In this document: positions 1 through 9,755 of the stretch, piece by piece | Layout of the letters: every line of letters begins with the position of its first letter | Position numbering within the stretch: the first letter of the stretch is position 1 | Origin: JAUWMI01 sp964454265 | GTDB taxonomy: Bacteria > Sumerlaeota > Sumerlaeia > MWCT01 > JAUWMI01 | Reading direction: 5' to 3' | Length of the DNA: 64,000 nucleotides | Assembly (NCBI GenBank): GCA_964454265.1 | Contig: CAYVXD010000002.1 | Location: 1 to 64,000 of the forward strand | Position numbers and translations under genes: made by a program | The notes under the pieces: generated by a model | Seen by the model: only the letters and a program-made list of their open reading frames with translations | The model's database searches: none | Told to the model about the DNA's origin: nothing

Positions 1-22
1 TTGAAAATGCGCCTGTGGCGTG
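1..22 (+). repeat. Copy of a 22-bp dispersed sequence
   Basis: The first 22 bases (TTGAAAATGCGCC...GGCGTG) match, with two mismatches, a 22-bp sequence found twice as clean insertions near 47.6 kb. The rest of 23-162 shows no gene; it contains a further GC-rich inverted segment (GCCCGTGCCACG). Confidence 0.6.
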
Positions 23-162
23 ATGCCCGTGCCACGTTGAATGGCACAGTTGAAGGCCAAGCATGCGCACAAAAATAAGGCCTTCAGCGGATTTGGCTGT
101 TTCTTTATTTATGCAAAAAGTAATAAGACGCATCGGCGGGGACGCGTAGGGGATATCCCGGA

Positions 163-1656
163 TCACTGCGTTTTTGTCACGGACTCAAATTGCAGACAGA
201 GTTCTGTTAGCGTTTTTATACAAGCGCCCGTGGCACCCGGCTTATAATACTTCCACTCCTTTTCCGCCAGCGCCGTTCCCGCAACGTCAAGATGCACCCA
301 CGGCATGTCTCTGGGAACGAATTCCTGAAGGAACAGAGCTGCCGTGATGGCTCCTGCATTGGGAGAAGAACCAATATTATTGATGTCTGCGACATCAGAT
401 TTCAAATGTTGTTTGTACTCCTCGTACAGCGGAAGCTGCCAGAGATCTTCTCCCATCCGGCACCCGAGGGAGATTATCTGCTCAACGAACTGCCTGTTGT
501 TGCCCAGGATGCCTGTGATCGAAGTGCCGAGCGCGCGGATAACTGAACCCGTGAGCGTGGCGACATCAACCAAGTGGGTGGCGCCTTCTTCGCCTGCACG
601 GGCGAATCCATCTGTGAGCACAAGCCGACCTTCGGCGTCTGTATTTTCGATGTGGATGGTTTTCCCATTCTTGGCCTTTATAATTTCCCCGGGCAAAACG
701 GCTTTAGCATCAATTGCATTCTGGGCAGCCGGGATGATTGCAGTTACTTTGATCGGGGGCTTCAGCTGTGCAATTGCCTGCATGGTAAAAAGCACAGCGG
801 CCCCACCCGCCATATCGCTCTTCATGTGCCACATATCTTTCTGAGGCTTGAGGCAGATGCCCCCCGTATCGAATGTCAACCCCTTTCCGACCAGACAGAG
901 ATGATGCTTGCTTGCCGTTTTGGGTGGATTGTATCGAAGGATAATGAGCCGCGGTGGGTAGACACTTCCCCGACCTACGGCAAGCAGACCTGCGTAGCCG
1001 TTTTTCTTGAGCGCTGCTTCGTCTAGAATTGTTACCGATAGGCTATTGGCACGGGCAACCTCGCGTGCAATTCTGGCAAGGCTTTCAGGATAAATCACAT
1101 CAGATGGCTCGTTTACAATATCGCGGCAGGCATTGATGGCTGTTGTCAGAATGTGCGCCTTCTCGAACTCCTTTTGCAATCCTGAGCGATCATCAGGGCG
1201 GCAGATGATTTCGATATTGGGTGCTTTACCACGACGCTCCTGCTCGCTCTTGTATTTTGTGAATTCATACGAACCGAGCAACGCTCCTTCGATTACGTAT
1301 GGAGCGATTGTGCTACCGTCCTTTGTATTGAGCAAGAAGGCTGCATTGCGGAGTCCAAGATTTCGACAATGTTCGAGCGCTTTGTATGCGATGATCTTGA
1401 CTTTTTCGGATAGAGGGTAATGCGAAACCAGTGTTGTGGACTGTATGTATAGATTTTGAATCTTTGCTTTTGTTGGGAAGCTATAGATGGACGCTTGTTT
1501 AATAGTTTTTTGTTTCACACCCCTGGCAAACCGCCTGACCATCTTCATGAGAGTCGGCGGCAGGCCGGTAAGGAATTGCTGTTTATCATCAAGAATACAG
1601 ATGAGAAGCTGGGTGCGTATGCTTGGAATGCGCTTTGCACTGATTCGAACGTTCAT
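163..1656 (-). CDS. pepA: Leucyl aminopeptidase (M17 family)
   Basis: Cytosolic zinc/manganese aminopeptidase that removes N-terminal residues in peptide turnover. The M17 signature NTDAEGRLVL and the upstream metal/lysine block (GKGLTFDTGG...KSDMAGG) are intact. I place the start at 1656, not at the upstream limit of the open frame: an AAGGGAG ribosome site lies 8 nt ahead (1665-1671), this gives 497 aa (normal for the family), and it avoids overlap with the next gene upstream. The poorly conserved N-terminal domain followed by a strongly conserved catalytic C-terminal domain is usual for the family. It is the last gene of a two-gene minus-strand unit with the RNase H-fold gene. Confidence 0.95.
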   Translation of the reverse strand: MNVRISAKRIPSIRTQLLICILDDKQQFLTGLPPTLMKMVRRFARGVKQKTIKQASIYSFPTKAKIQNLYIQSTTLVSHYPLSEKVKIIAYKALEHCRNLGLRNAAFLLNTKDGSTIAPYVIEGALLGSYEFTKYKSEQERRGKAPNIEIICRPDDRSGLQKEFEKAHILTTAINACRDIVNEPSDVIYPESLARIAREVARANSLSVTILDEAALKKNGYAGLLAVGRGSVYPPRLIILRYNPPKTASKHHLCLVGKGLTFDTGGICLKPQKDMWHMKSDMAGGAAVLFTMQAIAQLKPPIKVTAIIPAAQNAIDAKAVLPGEIIKAKNGKTIHIENTDAEGRLVLTDGFARAGEEGATHLVDVATLTGSVIRALGTSITGILGNNRQFVEQIISLGCRMGEDLWQLPLYEEYKQHLKSDVADINNIGSSPNAGAITAALFLQEFVPRDMPWVHLDVAGTALAEKEWKYYKPGATGACIKTLTELCLQFESVTKTQ

Positions 1657-1819
1657 GAACGTTTCTCCCTTCGACATTGATACTATGTAGGGGTTCAAAA
1701 TTTTGAACACACGCAATGGAGCGCGAAAAAAATAGCCTCTGGAGGCTTCGGATCTTATCGAGAGCGCGGGACGCCCTGCTTCTTCATGCGGGACAGCGGC
1801 ACAGAGGTCGAGCAGTGTA

Positions 1820-3175
1820 CTACCCGTCGCTATTGGATGCCTGCTTGCGCGTGGGCGGCGACTTGTCAAGACGGCGCTTTAAACGATTCAAGCGATATTG
1901 TAAATCGTCAAGGATTGCATTGAAATTTCCAATGCGTGGTTCCCGATCCAGCAGATCATCGAGCTCGCGCTGCATTTCCAGATACTTGAGTGCCTGCAAG
2001 ACGATTTCGTGTGCTCTGGTGTGGTTCCTGGCCCGGTGTTCGTAGTACTTGGCCAGCTCCACAAAAGCATTCAGATTATAAATGTGGGAACCAGAAATCT
2101 GGGCGTGCCAGAGCTCTGCAGCATCGTCCCAGCGGTTTTGCCGCTTGTAGATTTTTGCAATATGAGCGGTGATGAGATGCGAGAGATGCTCGTCACGTAC
2201 TAACAGAAGGGCGCGTTCCATGCACTCCACAGCCTGATCAATCCGGCCGTTGCGCTCAAACAGGTAGCTCAGCCCAATCAGGTCAAAAGCGTGATTGAGT
2301 TCCGGCGAGCTGGGCTTGCGATAGTAATAGGCGAGCCGGGCAAGGAGCGCTGCCAGGGAAATTACGTCCTGCGCATTATGGTCGAACACCGGAATGATGC
2401 GTTCGCGTCGCAGCCCGCGCACGTAGTCAAAGAACACTTGCGGAACAAGGCTTCCGTCTATGTCATGCACTCGCTCAATGCCGAGGATGTTCTGTTCGAT
2501 GCTGTCAAGCGAGCAACTCGGCAGACGCTTGCGCCACAGGCGTCTGGCAAGATGCAGCAAATCTATGTGCGGAAGCTCCCACACCGAGCGAAGGCGGTTA
2601 TAAATAAACCGGGTTCGGAGTAGTGGGACGTCGAATGCCTTGCCATTGTACGTCACCAAGGCCTGAAATTCTGGCATCCGTTCGCTGAGCCGGTTCATTA
2701 ATGCCAGCTCCTGATTGAAGTCTTCCATAAAATACTGCTCAACCACGAATTGCCCGGAGCGGAAGTAGCCAAGGCCGACCAGAAAGGGATACGTTCCTGT
2801 GCCACCCGCCAACCCGGTTGTTTCAACGTCAAGGAAGACTACTCGCTCAAGATCACAGCTGGCGAGTTCTGGATTACGGCCAAGGGCTGAAAGAGTTTCG
2901 GGGTCAACTGCTTCAACGTGATCTGCGACAGGGAAGACATAGCCGCGTTGCGCAGGGGCCCCTAGCAAGGGCAAAGTAAGTTGTCTTTGCACGACAACGC
3001 CGTGAGGAGTAGAAACAGGGGCAGCGTCGGGGACGAGTTTGTCAATAGGAACTGCGGCCTGGCGCGGGCGCTGCTCTTCTTGCGCAAAATAGTCACTCGC
3101 CCGGTAGAGTTTCCCACCCAGCTGCCTGATGAGCGCGTCAGCACTCCGCTTATGTGATTTATCAGGATTGTTCAT
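1820..3175 (-). CDS. YprB-like RNase H-fold protein with C-terminal TPR-like helices
   Basis: 451 aa. A DEDD-type exonuclease fold occupies about residues 110-285: FLDVETTGL with the first Asp/Glu pair, YNGKAFDVPLL, a DLLHLARR helix and a final HNAQDVISL with the last acidic residue. This is the arrangement of the YprB/RNase_H_2 family (predicted 3'-5' nuclease; cellular role not established). The C-terminal third is helical with TPR-like segments, which could bind a partner. Upstream of pepA with a 163-bp gap, same strand. Nuclease fold is well supported; substrate unknown. Confidence 0.85.
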   Translation of the reverse strand: MNNPDKSHKRSADALIRQLGGKLYRASDYFAQEEQRPRQAAVPIDKLVPDAAPVSTPHGVVVQRQLTLPLLGAPAQRGYVFPVADHVEAVDPETLSALGRNPELASCDLERVVFLDVETTGLAGGTGTYPFLVGLGYFRSGQFVVEQYFMEDFNQELALMNRLSERMPEFQALVTYNGKAFDVPLLRTRFIYNRLRSVWELPHIDLLHLARRLWRKRLPSCSLDSIEQNILGIERVHDIDGSLVPQVFFDYVRGLRRERIIPVFDHNAQDVISLAALLARLAYYYRKPSSPELNHAFDLIGLSYLFERNGRIDQAVECMERALLLVRDEHLSHLITAHIAKIYKRQNRWDDAAELWHAQISGSHIYNLNAFVELAKYYEHRARNHTRAHEIVLQALKYLEMQRELDDLLDREPRIGNFNAILDDLQYRLNRLKRRLDKSPPTRKQASNSDG

Positions 3176-3187
3176 AATTTACATCAG

Positions 3188-3252
3188 CCACTGAGGCATA
3201 GAGGCACGGAGAAATATTTGGAAGCATCCTCAGTGGCTCCCTGTCTCCGTGG
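3188..3252. repeat. Nested inverted-repeat element
   Basis: CCACTGAGG (3188-3196) pairs with CCTCAGTGG (3228-3236), and CACGGAG (3205-3211) with CTCCGTG (3245-3251), so two arms interleave. It lies in the roughly 500-bp gene-free stretch 3176-3675, which otherwise holds only the 3514-3550 repeat and a terminator. Similar CCAC-GAGG/CACGGAGA elements are widespread in environmental bacterial genomes; function unknown. Confidence 0.55.
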
Positions 3253-3513
3253 TTAAATCTAAAGAATTCATTAAGAAAGTGTGACGAATATGTATATAAG
3301 AAGTGTGGAAAGAATAATCAAGTCAATTGTGCCAAACGTAATCGAGCTCCTAGATCACCAAGTATGGTTCTTGCTATTTTTTTTTCTGGGATAGATAGCT
3401 AGGGTTAAATCTTTGGCGTGCAGCCAGATAGGAGTGTTCTTTTTATAAAAACCCCAGTCTCATAAACGGGGCAATATTAAAATGGTAAATTAGAAATGCA
3501 AAGTGACAAAGGA

Positions 3514-3550
3514 TGTCATTCTGAGGCGTAGCCGAAGAATCTTAAATGGC
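3514..3550. repeat. TGTCATTCTGAG-type dispersed repeat
   Basis: Begins TGTCATTCTGAGGCGTAGCC and continues into GAAGAATCTT. The same opening recurs inside the MITE-like element at 37471-37571. This family of short intergenic repeats is common in many bacterial genomes and is often mis-annotated as small proteins. Confidence 0.6.
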
Positions 3551-3619
3551 AAAATTTATTCCTGCAATAAGTGGCATGTAGCAAGTAAGCGACCGGCTTT
3601 TAATTATTACAATGAAAAA

Positions 3620-3650
3620 ATGGGATGGCTTTTTCAATTAGCCATCCCAT
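3620..3650 (-). terminator. Rho-independent terminator of the beta-propeller gene
   Basis: Perfect 11-bp stem ATGGGATGGCT (3620-3630) / AGCCATCCCAT (3640-3650) with a 9-nt loop. Read on the minus strand it is followed by a run of six T, 26 bp after the stop at 3676. Confidence 0.85.
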
Positions 3651-3675
3651 GATTTTAAAATTACGATTTAGCTGT

Positions 3676-6600
3676 TCAATAACGGTTCCAATCTTGGATA
3701 ACTGATGGGGTTGCAGTAGGTGTTGGGGTTGTTGTGGGTGCAGGAGTGGGAGTAGGCGTCGGTGTCTCAGTCGGAGTTGGTGTGGGAGTTGGTGTGGGAG
3801 TAGGTGAGGTGTAGGAGATATACTCTGTCCAGACCTCATCGGTTGTGGTTACGCTGTCAGTGCTGAGTTCTGCGGGAAAGGCGCCGTAGGATTGCAGGGC
3901 GTAAAATCCGTCACCCGTTGATCCTGCGTTTAGCTCGGCACGTCTGCTGAGGTGTCTACCTGCCACGCTAGCCAGTAGGTTCCTGCGTCAAGTGTAAGAT
4001 TAGTTGGGGTGCCTGCGCTGATTGGAGCAACCACGAAGTCGTCTGTTGCGGTGTTGGCAATCTGTCCGGATTGCCAGCGGAGGGTTTTAGTGGTGGCTTC
4101 TTCGTAAAGTGCAAGGCGAAGCGTTCCGCTGGAGCTGTGGGAATATAAGTATACATTCGTCGCCAAGCCTGTCTCCGGCATAGTGAATTTGGTGGCTTTT
4201 GCGAAGCCTTTCTGTGAAAGGCCAACGCGCACTACTCGCCCAGGTCTCGTGTAAGTGCTAAAATAGGCGTATCCTGTGAGCTGATCGATCACCGCGCTCT
4301 CAAGATCATTCTCTCCCGAATTCAGCGTCACGGCACCCACCCGGCTCGGTGGGTTGGAACCTGAACCCAGCGCTACCTTCACCACTCGCCCGGGACTGGT
4401 AGAAGTGCCGAAATAGGCGTAGCCGGCCGAGGGATCGATCACCGCGCTCTCAAGATCATTCTCTCCCGAATTCAGCGTCACGGTACCCACCCGGCTCGGT
4501 GGATTGGAACCCGAACCCAGCTCTACCTTCACCACCCGCCCGGGACTGTTCCAAGTGCCGAAATAGGCGTATCCTGCGGATGAATCGATCACCGCACATT
4601 GTAGAGAATTTTCTCCCGAATTCAAGGTTACTGCTCCGATGCGGGTTGGGGGGTTGGCGCCTGACCCCAGCCCTATTTTCACTACTTTCCCAGGCAAGGT
4701 ATAGGTACCGAAGTAGGCATAGCCGGCAGAGGGGTCGATCACCGCGGCGCGGAGTCCATCCTCTCCTGAATTCAGGGTTACCGCTCCAACACGTGTGGGC
4801 GGGTTAGCGCCCGTGCCTAGCGCTACCTTTACCACTCGTCCGGGGCTGGTAGCCGTGCCGAAGTAGGCATAGCCTGCAGACGGATCGATCACTGCACTCG
4901 CGAGATAGTCTTCCAATGGATTCGTTGCTACCGCTCCCACCCGGCTGAAGGTAGAAAGGTCAATCTTAACCACCTGCGGGGTTGTACTACTGGTGCCGAA
5001 GTAGGCATAGCCCGCCGAGGAATCAATCACCGCACACCGGAGATTGTACTCTGGGAAACTCAGCGTTAATGCTGCAACGCGAGTGTTGCTTGAAAGGTCA
5101 ACCTTTACTATCCACCCGCCGGGGTAGTTAGACGTGCCGAAATAGGCATATCCGGCCTGGGAATCGATTACTCCGCTCCTGAGTTCATTCTCTCCCGCAG
5201 TGAGCATCACCCCACCCACGCGGCTCGGGGGGTTGGAGCCCGAACCCAGTGCAACCTTCACCACGAGCCCAGCGCTCGTATCTGTACCGAAATAGACATA
5301 GCCGGACGAAGAGTCAATCACTGCGCTCACGACATGATCCTCTAACCCACTTAAAACAACATAACCCACCTCGCTAGGAGGGTTGGAACCTGAACCAAGC
5401 GCTACCTTCATCACTTGACCCGCATCAGTGTCTGAGCCGAAATAGGCGTACCCTGCCGCCGTGTCGATTGCTGCAGACGCAAGATTACCGACTATCAGTG
5501 TTGCTGCCCCCACGCGGGTGGGCGGGTTAGAGCCGGAACCGAGCGCCACCTTCACCACGTAGCCAGCTGCGGTATCTGTGCCGAAATATGCGTAACCAGC
5601 GGAAGGATCAATCACCGCGCACCGCAGTCGACCCTCTGCTGGATTCAACGACACTGCCCCGACACGGCTAGGCGGGTTAGAGCCCGAACCGAGCGCAACC
5701 TTCACCACTTGCCCGGGGTAGCTTCGGGTTCCAAAATAGGCGTAGCCTGCGGAGGTATCGATCACCGCGCTGTATAGATACATCTCTCCAGAATTCAGTG
5801 TCACAGCCCCGACGCGGCTCGGCGGATTAGTGCCTGAGCCCAGTGCCACCTTGACCACGCGGCCAGGGTTGGTATCTGTGCCGAAGTAGGCATAACCCGC
5901 TGAGGTATCGATCGCCGCGCTCACAAGATAACTCTCCCCAGAGTTCAGTGTTAAGGCTCCGACGCGTGTGGGCGGGTTAGAGCCGGAGCCCAGTGCCACC
6001 TTGACTACTCGGCCAGGGTTGGTATCAGTGCCGAAATAGGCATAGCCCGCCGATGTGTCAATCACCGCACTCCGGAGAGCATTCTCTCCCTCATCCAGTA
6101 TTAGCGATCCCACGCGGGTAAAAGTGGATAGGTTCATCTTTACCACTTTCCCTGGGCTGGTCCCAGTGCCGAAATAGGCGTAGCCTGCGGAGGTGTCGAT
6201 CACCGCGCTAAGGAGATAATCATCTCCCACATTCAGCACCTCCGTGTCCAAGCGCCGAAGACCTGCATTTGGATATGCCGTGCTGCCGGGCGTATTGTTA
6301 CCTGCAATCGGATCGCTGAAGCGCAGAGAGCGATCGGTGAAGACGTTGCCTGCACGGTCGGTAATCCGCACCGCAACCGTGTAGTAGCCCTCGCTGAGGC
6401 CGTGTGCGTTCCATTCCGCCTGATAGAGTCCCAGCGTTGCGTCAGTGCTCACGCCGCCCAAATTCATTGGCGCAGGCTTGAGTACAAGCGTATCTACGGG
6501 TTGCGCCTCTTCCTCGCCAGAAGCTGTGATCACCGCCTCAACGCGCTCGACACCCTCGACCCCCTTCACCACTGCCTGGATCTTTAGTTGCCCGCCGTTC

Positions 6601-6842
6601 TTCACCGACGGCGACGACAGGCTCGGTATCACGTGGATACGGCCATCGCCCGAACCGATTTTCTCTCCCGCCTGCACTGCAGCGGCTGGCGCAACCGCCG
6701 ATTGGATAGCTGCGTTTTCATTCCCCGCAAAGCCAACTGAGCCAAAGCAAAAAAGCGGTAGCATCATAACACGTAATGCAACAACTGTGACTTTTTGCAG
6801 ATAAGAAAATACTACTGCGTTGTGGGAACGTCTTTTGTCCAT
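3676..6842 (-). pseudogene. Exported 14-repeat beta-propeller protein, broken by one frameshift
   Basis: Start at 6842 has an AGGAG site. A signal segment (MMLPLFCFGSVGFA) is followed by an Ig-like region (about residues 50-180) and then 14 repeats of about 48-50 aa with the core SAVIDxSAGYAYFGT...GRVVKVALGSG. Each would form a propeller blade; 14 fits two seven-bladed propellers. After a jelly-roll-like segment ending DTSADVPS the frame meets TAA at about 3931. Inserting one base there (reading TAC AAC) continues into GDGFYALQS and a long Pro-Thr linker ending at 3676. So a single-base deletion, or a sequence error, splits the gene. Likely a surface or secreted binding protein; ligand unknown. 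Confidence 0.8.
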
Positions 6843-6949
6843 CTACTCATCTCCTTGCATAATATATTTGTTTTAATGTTTTGTTTTTGCTCTTTATTTT
6901 TAAGAGATAGATTCCTATAACATACTTTGTTCAGGACAATGGGTATTAC

Positions 6950-7195
6950 CTCCTGATTAGCTATGCAATTGACAATGAAGTTACTCTGGTACTTCGTGCT
7001 ATTTATAGCCTTCGGTGGAAAGGCCTGCCTAACCAACAAAAAGCTAATTGTCAAGATAAACCTTTAGTCTGCTGGTCATAAATTAGGATTGGCACTCGCG
7101 CTGGTGGGGAGAGGAATCTGTGCAAATTCTTGGTGAGAGGAAAAAGGGAAGCATTGCGTGGAAACGCGCCCATGCAGGAATTAAAGTAGCGTAAA
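6950..7195 (-). promoter_or_regulatory. Promoter/leader block shared with the beta-helix gene at 12.5 kb
   Basis: Related to 12825-13070. Shared pieces on the plus strand: TTACTCTG near 6980, a TGTCAA (minus-strand TTGACA -35) at 7049-7054, and CTGTGCAAATTCTTGGTGAG starting near 7119. TGTCAA to TTACTCTG is about 75 bp in both copies. The TTGACA reads toward the 6842 gene. The remainder of 6843-7415 has no gene. Confidence 0.6.
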
Positions 7196-7286
7196 GCTCA
7201 GGGTGAGGATGGAGGTGAGAGGATCTCGATTATTGCCGGGACGAGGATGAGCAAGGCTTTAGCTGCTTCGGCTGAAAATAAAAGAG

Positions 7287-7319
7287 CAGGTAAAAGATGT
7301 GGAGTTCATCTTTTACCTG
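7287..7319 (-). terminator. Hairpin downstream of the 7416 gene
   Basis: Perfect 13-bp stem CAGGTAAAAGATG (7287-7299) / CATCTTTTACCTG (7307-7319), loop of 7 nt, followed on the minus strand by a T-rich stretch (CTCTTTTATTTTC). Plausible intrinsic terminator for the adhesin-like gene about 100 bp upstream. Confidence 0.6.
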
Positions 7320-7354
7320 ACATGATCACTGTATCCAGTTTTTTCCAGCAAGGC

Positions 7355-7385
7355 CAAGAAGGGGTGCGCCACGGCGTACCCCTAC
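7355..7385. repeat. GTAGGGG-type palindrome
   Basis: AAGGGGTGCGCC (7358-7369) and GGCGTACCCCT (7373-7383) form an imperfect hairpin of the same style as the GTAGGGGC palindromes at 31.8, 40.1 and 45.6 kb. Confidence 0.45.
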
Positions 7386-7415
7386 TCAGTATTCCGCGGT
7401 TCGTTTTATTCAGGT

Positions 7416-9257
7416 CTACGGAATCGCGAGATAGTCAATCGCAACGCTGTCCATGTAGATGGTGCCGCCCTGCGCCGAGCTGAAGTCGAGCAGGTCAAGC
7501 GTCACAATGAATCCATCCTGTCCGGCCGTTGGTGAGCCAGGGAGAATTGGGGTCTCCCAGTAGACGTCGTAGTCAGTTCCACCAACTGTCGGCATTGCTC
7601 CTGGGCCAGCGCCCTGGCTGTTCAGCTCCATGGTCTGCGTCATCTGGCCGTCTTCATTCTGGATACGGAGCCTGACCTGTGGCATGGTGTTGCGTGCCAC
7701 GTCACTCGCACACCTCAAGGTGTAGCTCGCACGATAGAGCTTATCCACTACATACGTAAGCTCGTTTGCCGTGCCACTGGACTGCCACCATCCATAATTG
7801 GCATCCGCAGTGGTGCTAGCCGTGATGGAGAGCGTGCCAGTGCCTTCTCCGCCTGACGTCACCGGGCCAAATCCTACGTTGGTAACGAATCCCCAGTTGG
7901 AAAATTCGCCGCCACTGGCGTACGACTTGACCAATGTGCCAAGTGCCGGAAACGGGAACCGCTCTACAGTCACGGTATCTACATAGTGCGTTCCATACTG
8001 CGCCACGTCAAAGTCAAGCATATCAAAAGCCACACCCAGACTGCCGCTCACCACAGGCGCAAAGTAGCAGGTATATTCTTTCGTTGTTGGATCTGTGGGC
8101 AAGGAGTTGCTGTACGAGCCTGAGGCATTCACCACCTGCGTTGCTGACTCGAGTGATTGATCCTGCACCCAGCGCATACGGAACTGCGGATTCTGAGCTG
8201 CACTTGCCTGATTCGAGGAGACTTCGTACGTTGCACGGTATACGTTGTCTGCTACGTAGGCAAGTTCTGACGGCCCGGTCCATAGCCCTACGCGGTGCGT
8301 GCCATCATTTGCCGAGCTGACGCTTATCCGGCCACCACTATAGCTGGACGATGCCCCTGAGAATCCAGAACCACTCAGCGGCAGGAATCCCCAGCCCTCC
8401 ATGCTTGAATCATACGTATATTCCTTGACGAATGTAACTGGCGTTGCGGTGGGCGTCGGTGTTACGGCTGGTGTAGGAAATGCCATTGCATCGAGCTCCA
8501 CCTGCCCGGGAATACTCTGCGCACTCGCGTCAAGATAGAGGCTGAACGTGCCGCCTGATGTATTGTATGCTATCAGGTCCCCATCATCATAGAGCGTAGA
8601 ATTCAACCTGGCTGCTGCATCGAAGGAGAATATCCACTCGGTATCACTCTCGCGACTGAAGGCATTGACATCTACCTGAGCTGGTACTCCTTCAGCTGAG
8701 CCGTCAAAGTCAAGGCTGGCAGAGAACCCGCTCCCCGTGGTAAAGTGCACCATGTCCTCATCAGCTACCAGGCCTACCACGGGCAACCGTGCATCTTCTT
8801 CAAGAGAGAATGAGAACTCGAACGGAGAGACAGCAATTACGTCTACTGCATCCAGATTCACCCTGGCTGGCAGGCCGTTGGCCGAGCCGTCCCACAGCAG
8901 GCTGATGCTCACTCCATTCCAGACCAGGAGGTCTTCATCTGCGTAAACCGTGCCGCCGATCTTTACATCTTCTGAAAGCGAGAAGACCAGCAGGTCTTTT
9001 TCTATTAAATCCACGGCATCAATATTCACCTGTGGGGGGAGCAGGCTGGTTAAAGGCGAGCCATAGAGCGCATACGCGCCCACCCCATCTGTATCTACCA
9101 GCTCATGGTCTGCGGGCGACAGGCTCACGTACGAGGCATCTTCATTATGCGAAAACACAAACGACGCCTCAGCAACCCCCGGCGGCCCAATACTCAGGCA
9201 CACCAGCGCAGCCAGGAGCCAAAACGCTAGAACTAGCGATTGTCGATAATTTCTCAT
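7416..9257 (-). CDS. Exported modular protein with Pro-Thr linker and two jelly-roll-like modules
   Basis: 613 aa, AGGAG site, clear signal peptide (LVLAFWLLAALVCLSIGPPGVAEA). Residues about 35-265 contain four repeats of about 55-60 aa built around FSFSLEED/LVADEDMV-like strands and phrases such as VNLDAVDVI. A TPAVTPTPTATP linker follows, then two related modules (about 275-430 and 440-613) of carbohydrate-binding/galactose-binding style, each beginning with Y..WGF. Neighbour of the other exported repeat proteins, which suggests a surface or extracellular role. No catalytic residues recognised; function unknown. Confidence 0.8.
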   Translation of the reverse strand: MRNYRQSLVLAFWLLAALVCLSIGPPGVAEASFVFSHNEDASYVSLSPADHELVDTDGVGAYALYGSPLTSLLPPQVNIDAVDLIEKDLLVFSLSEDVKIGGTVYADEDLLVWNGVSISLLWDGSANGLPARVNLDAVDVIAVSPFEFSFSLEEDARLPVVGLVADEDMVHFTTGSGFSASLDFDGSAEGVPAQVDVNAFSRESDTEWIFSFDAAARLNSTLYDDGDLIAYNTSGGTFSLYLDASAQSIPGQVELDAMAFPTPAVTPTPTATPVTFVKEYTYDSSMEGWGFLPLSGSGFSGASSSYSGGRISVSSANDGTHRVGLWTGPSELAYVADNVYRATYEVSSNQASAAQNPQFRMRWVQDQSLESATQVVNASGSYSNSLPTDPTTKEYTCYFAPVVSGSLGVAFDMLDFDVAQYGTHYVDTVTVERFPFPALGTLVKSYASGGEFSNWGFVTNVGFGPVTSGGEGTGTLSITASTTADANYGWWQSSGTANELTYVVDKLYRASYTLRCASDVARNTMPQVRLRIQNEDGQMTQTMELNSQGAGPGAMPTVGGTDYDVYWETPILPGSPTAGQDGFIVTLDLLDFSSAQGGTIYMDSVAIDYLAIP

Positions 9258-9279
9258 AGCTTTATCTCCTTTCCATCCG

Positions 9280-9338
9280 TTTGTCCGTTGTGTCCGTTTA
9301 TCCGTTTGCCCGTTTATCCGTTTGCCCGTTTATCCGTT
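9280..9338. repeat. Degenerate tandem repeat, TCCGTTTGYCCGTTTA units
   Basis: Successive copies of TCCGTTTGCCCGTTTA and variants fill the gap between the 7416 gene and the four-helix-bundle gene. The same style of repeat, in a different register, occurs at 9717, 11450 and 12675, always between these minus-strand genes. Confidence 0.75.
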
Positions 9339-9708
9339 ATTTGGCTTTGGTGCGGAGGTATTTAATGAAGCCTGTCAGCGTTTTTGATACGTTCTCATAT
9401 TGATCAAACACAGTCTTAAATTGCTCCGCACTGAGGTATTTCCTATCCAAAGCAACGTATAGATGGCTTTTGACCTCGGAAACCGATGAGAGAGAATAGC
9501 CGAGAAACCTGATGAACTCCTTCCTTGAGTTCCTGTCAAACCCCTCAGCAATATTCGCCATTACCGAAACAGCAGCTCGCTGTATCTGGTCCCTGAGCCC
9601 AAAGTCTCGGGCAAAACTGCCAGTCGCTATTGTGTCATAGACCAGATTCGTCAATGCTCTTGCCTCCTGCCAGGCTCTAATGTCCTCAAACCTCTCAATC
9701 CTCGCCAT
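9337..9708 (-). CDS. Four-helix-bundle protein (23S rRNA intervening-sequence / S23 family)
   Basis: 123 aa, entirely helical, with the family landmarks FEDIRAWQEAR near the N-terminus, RDQIQRAAVSVMANIAEG in the middle and RFLGYSLSSVSEVKSHL after it. The family includes proteins encoded in rRNA intervening sequences and the Avd accessory protein of diversity-generating retroelements, but no reverse transcriptase or template repeat is seen here. Flanked on both sides by GTCCGTTAGTC-like tandem repeats, a setting that hints at mobility. Function of stand-alone members is not established. Confidence 0.85.
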   Translation of the reverse strand: MARIERFEDIRAWQEARALTNLVYDTIATGSFARDFGLRDQIQRAAVSVMANIAEGFDRNSRKEFIRFLGYSLSSVSEVKSHLYVALDRKYLSAEQFKTVFDQYENVSKTLTGFIKYLRTKAK

Positions 9709-9716
9709 CTTCTATC

Positions 9717-9755
9717 CCTTTACGGACTAACGGACTAACTGACCAACGGTCCTAC
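9717..9755. repeat. CGGACTAAC tandem repeat
   Basis: TACGGACTAACGGACTAACT and GACCAACGGTCCTACGG units between the four-helix-bundle gene and the beta-helix gene. Same unit as at 11450-11500 and 12675-12732. Confidence 0.65.

Noticed and set aside
9280..9338. Possible CRISPR array
   Set aside because: Repeat units are contiguous and degenerate with no unique spacers, and no cas genes are present.
9337..9708. Diversity-generating retroelement (Avd-like protein)
   Set aside because: No reverse transcriptase and no template/variable repeat pair were seen nearby.
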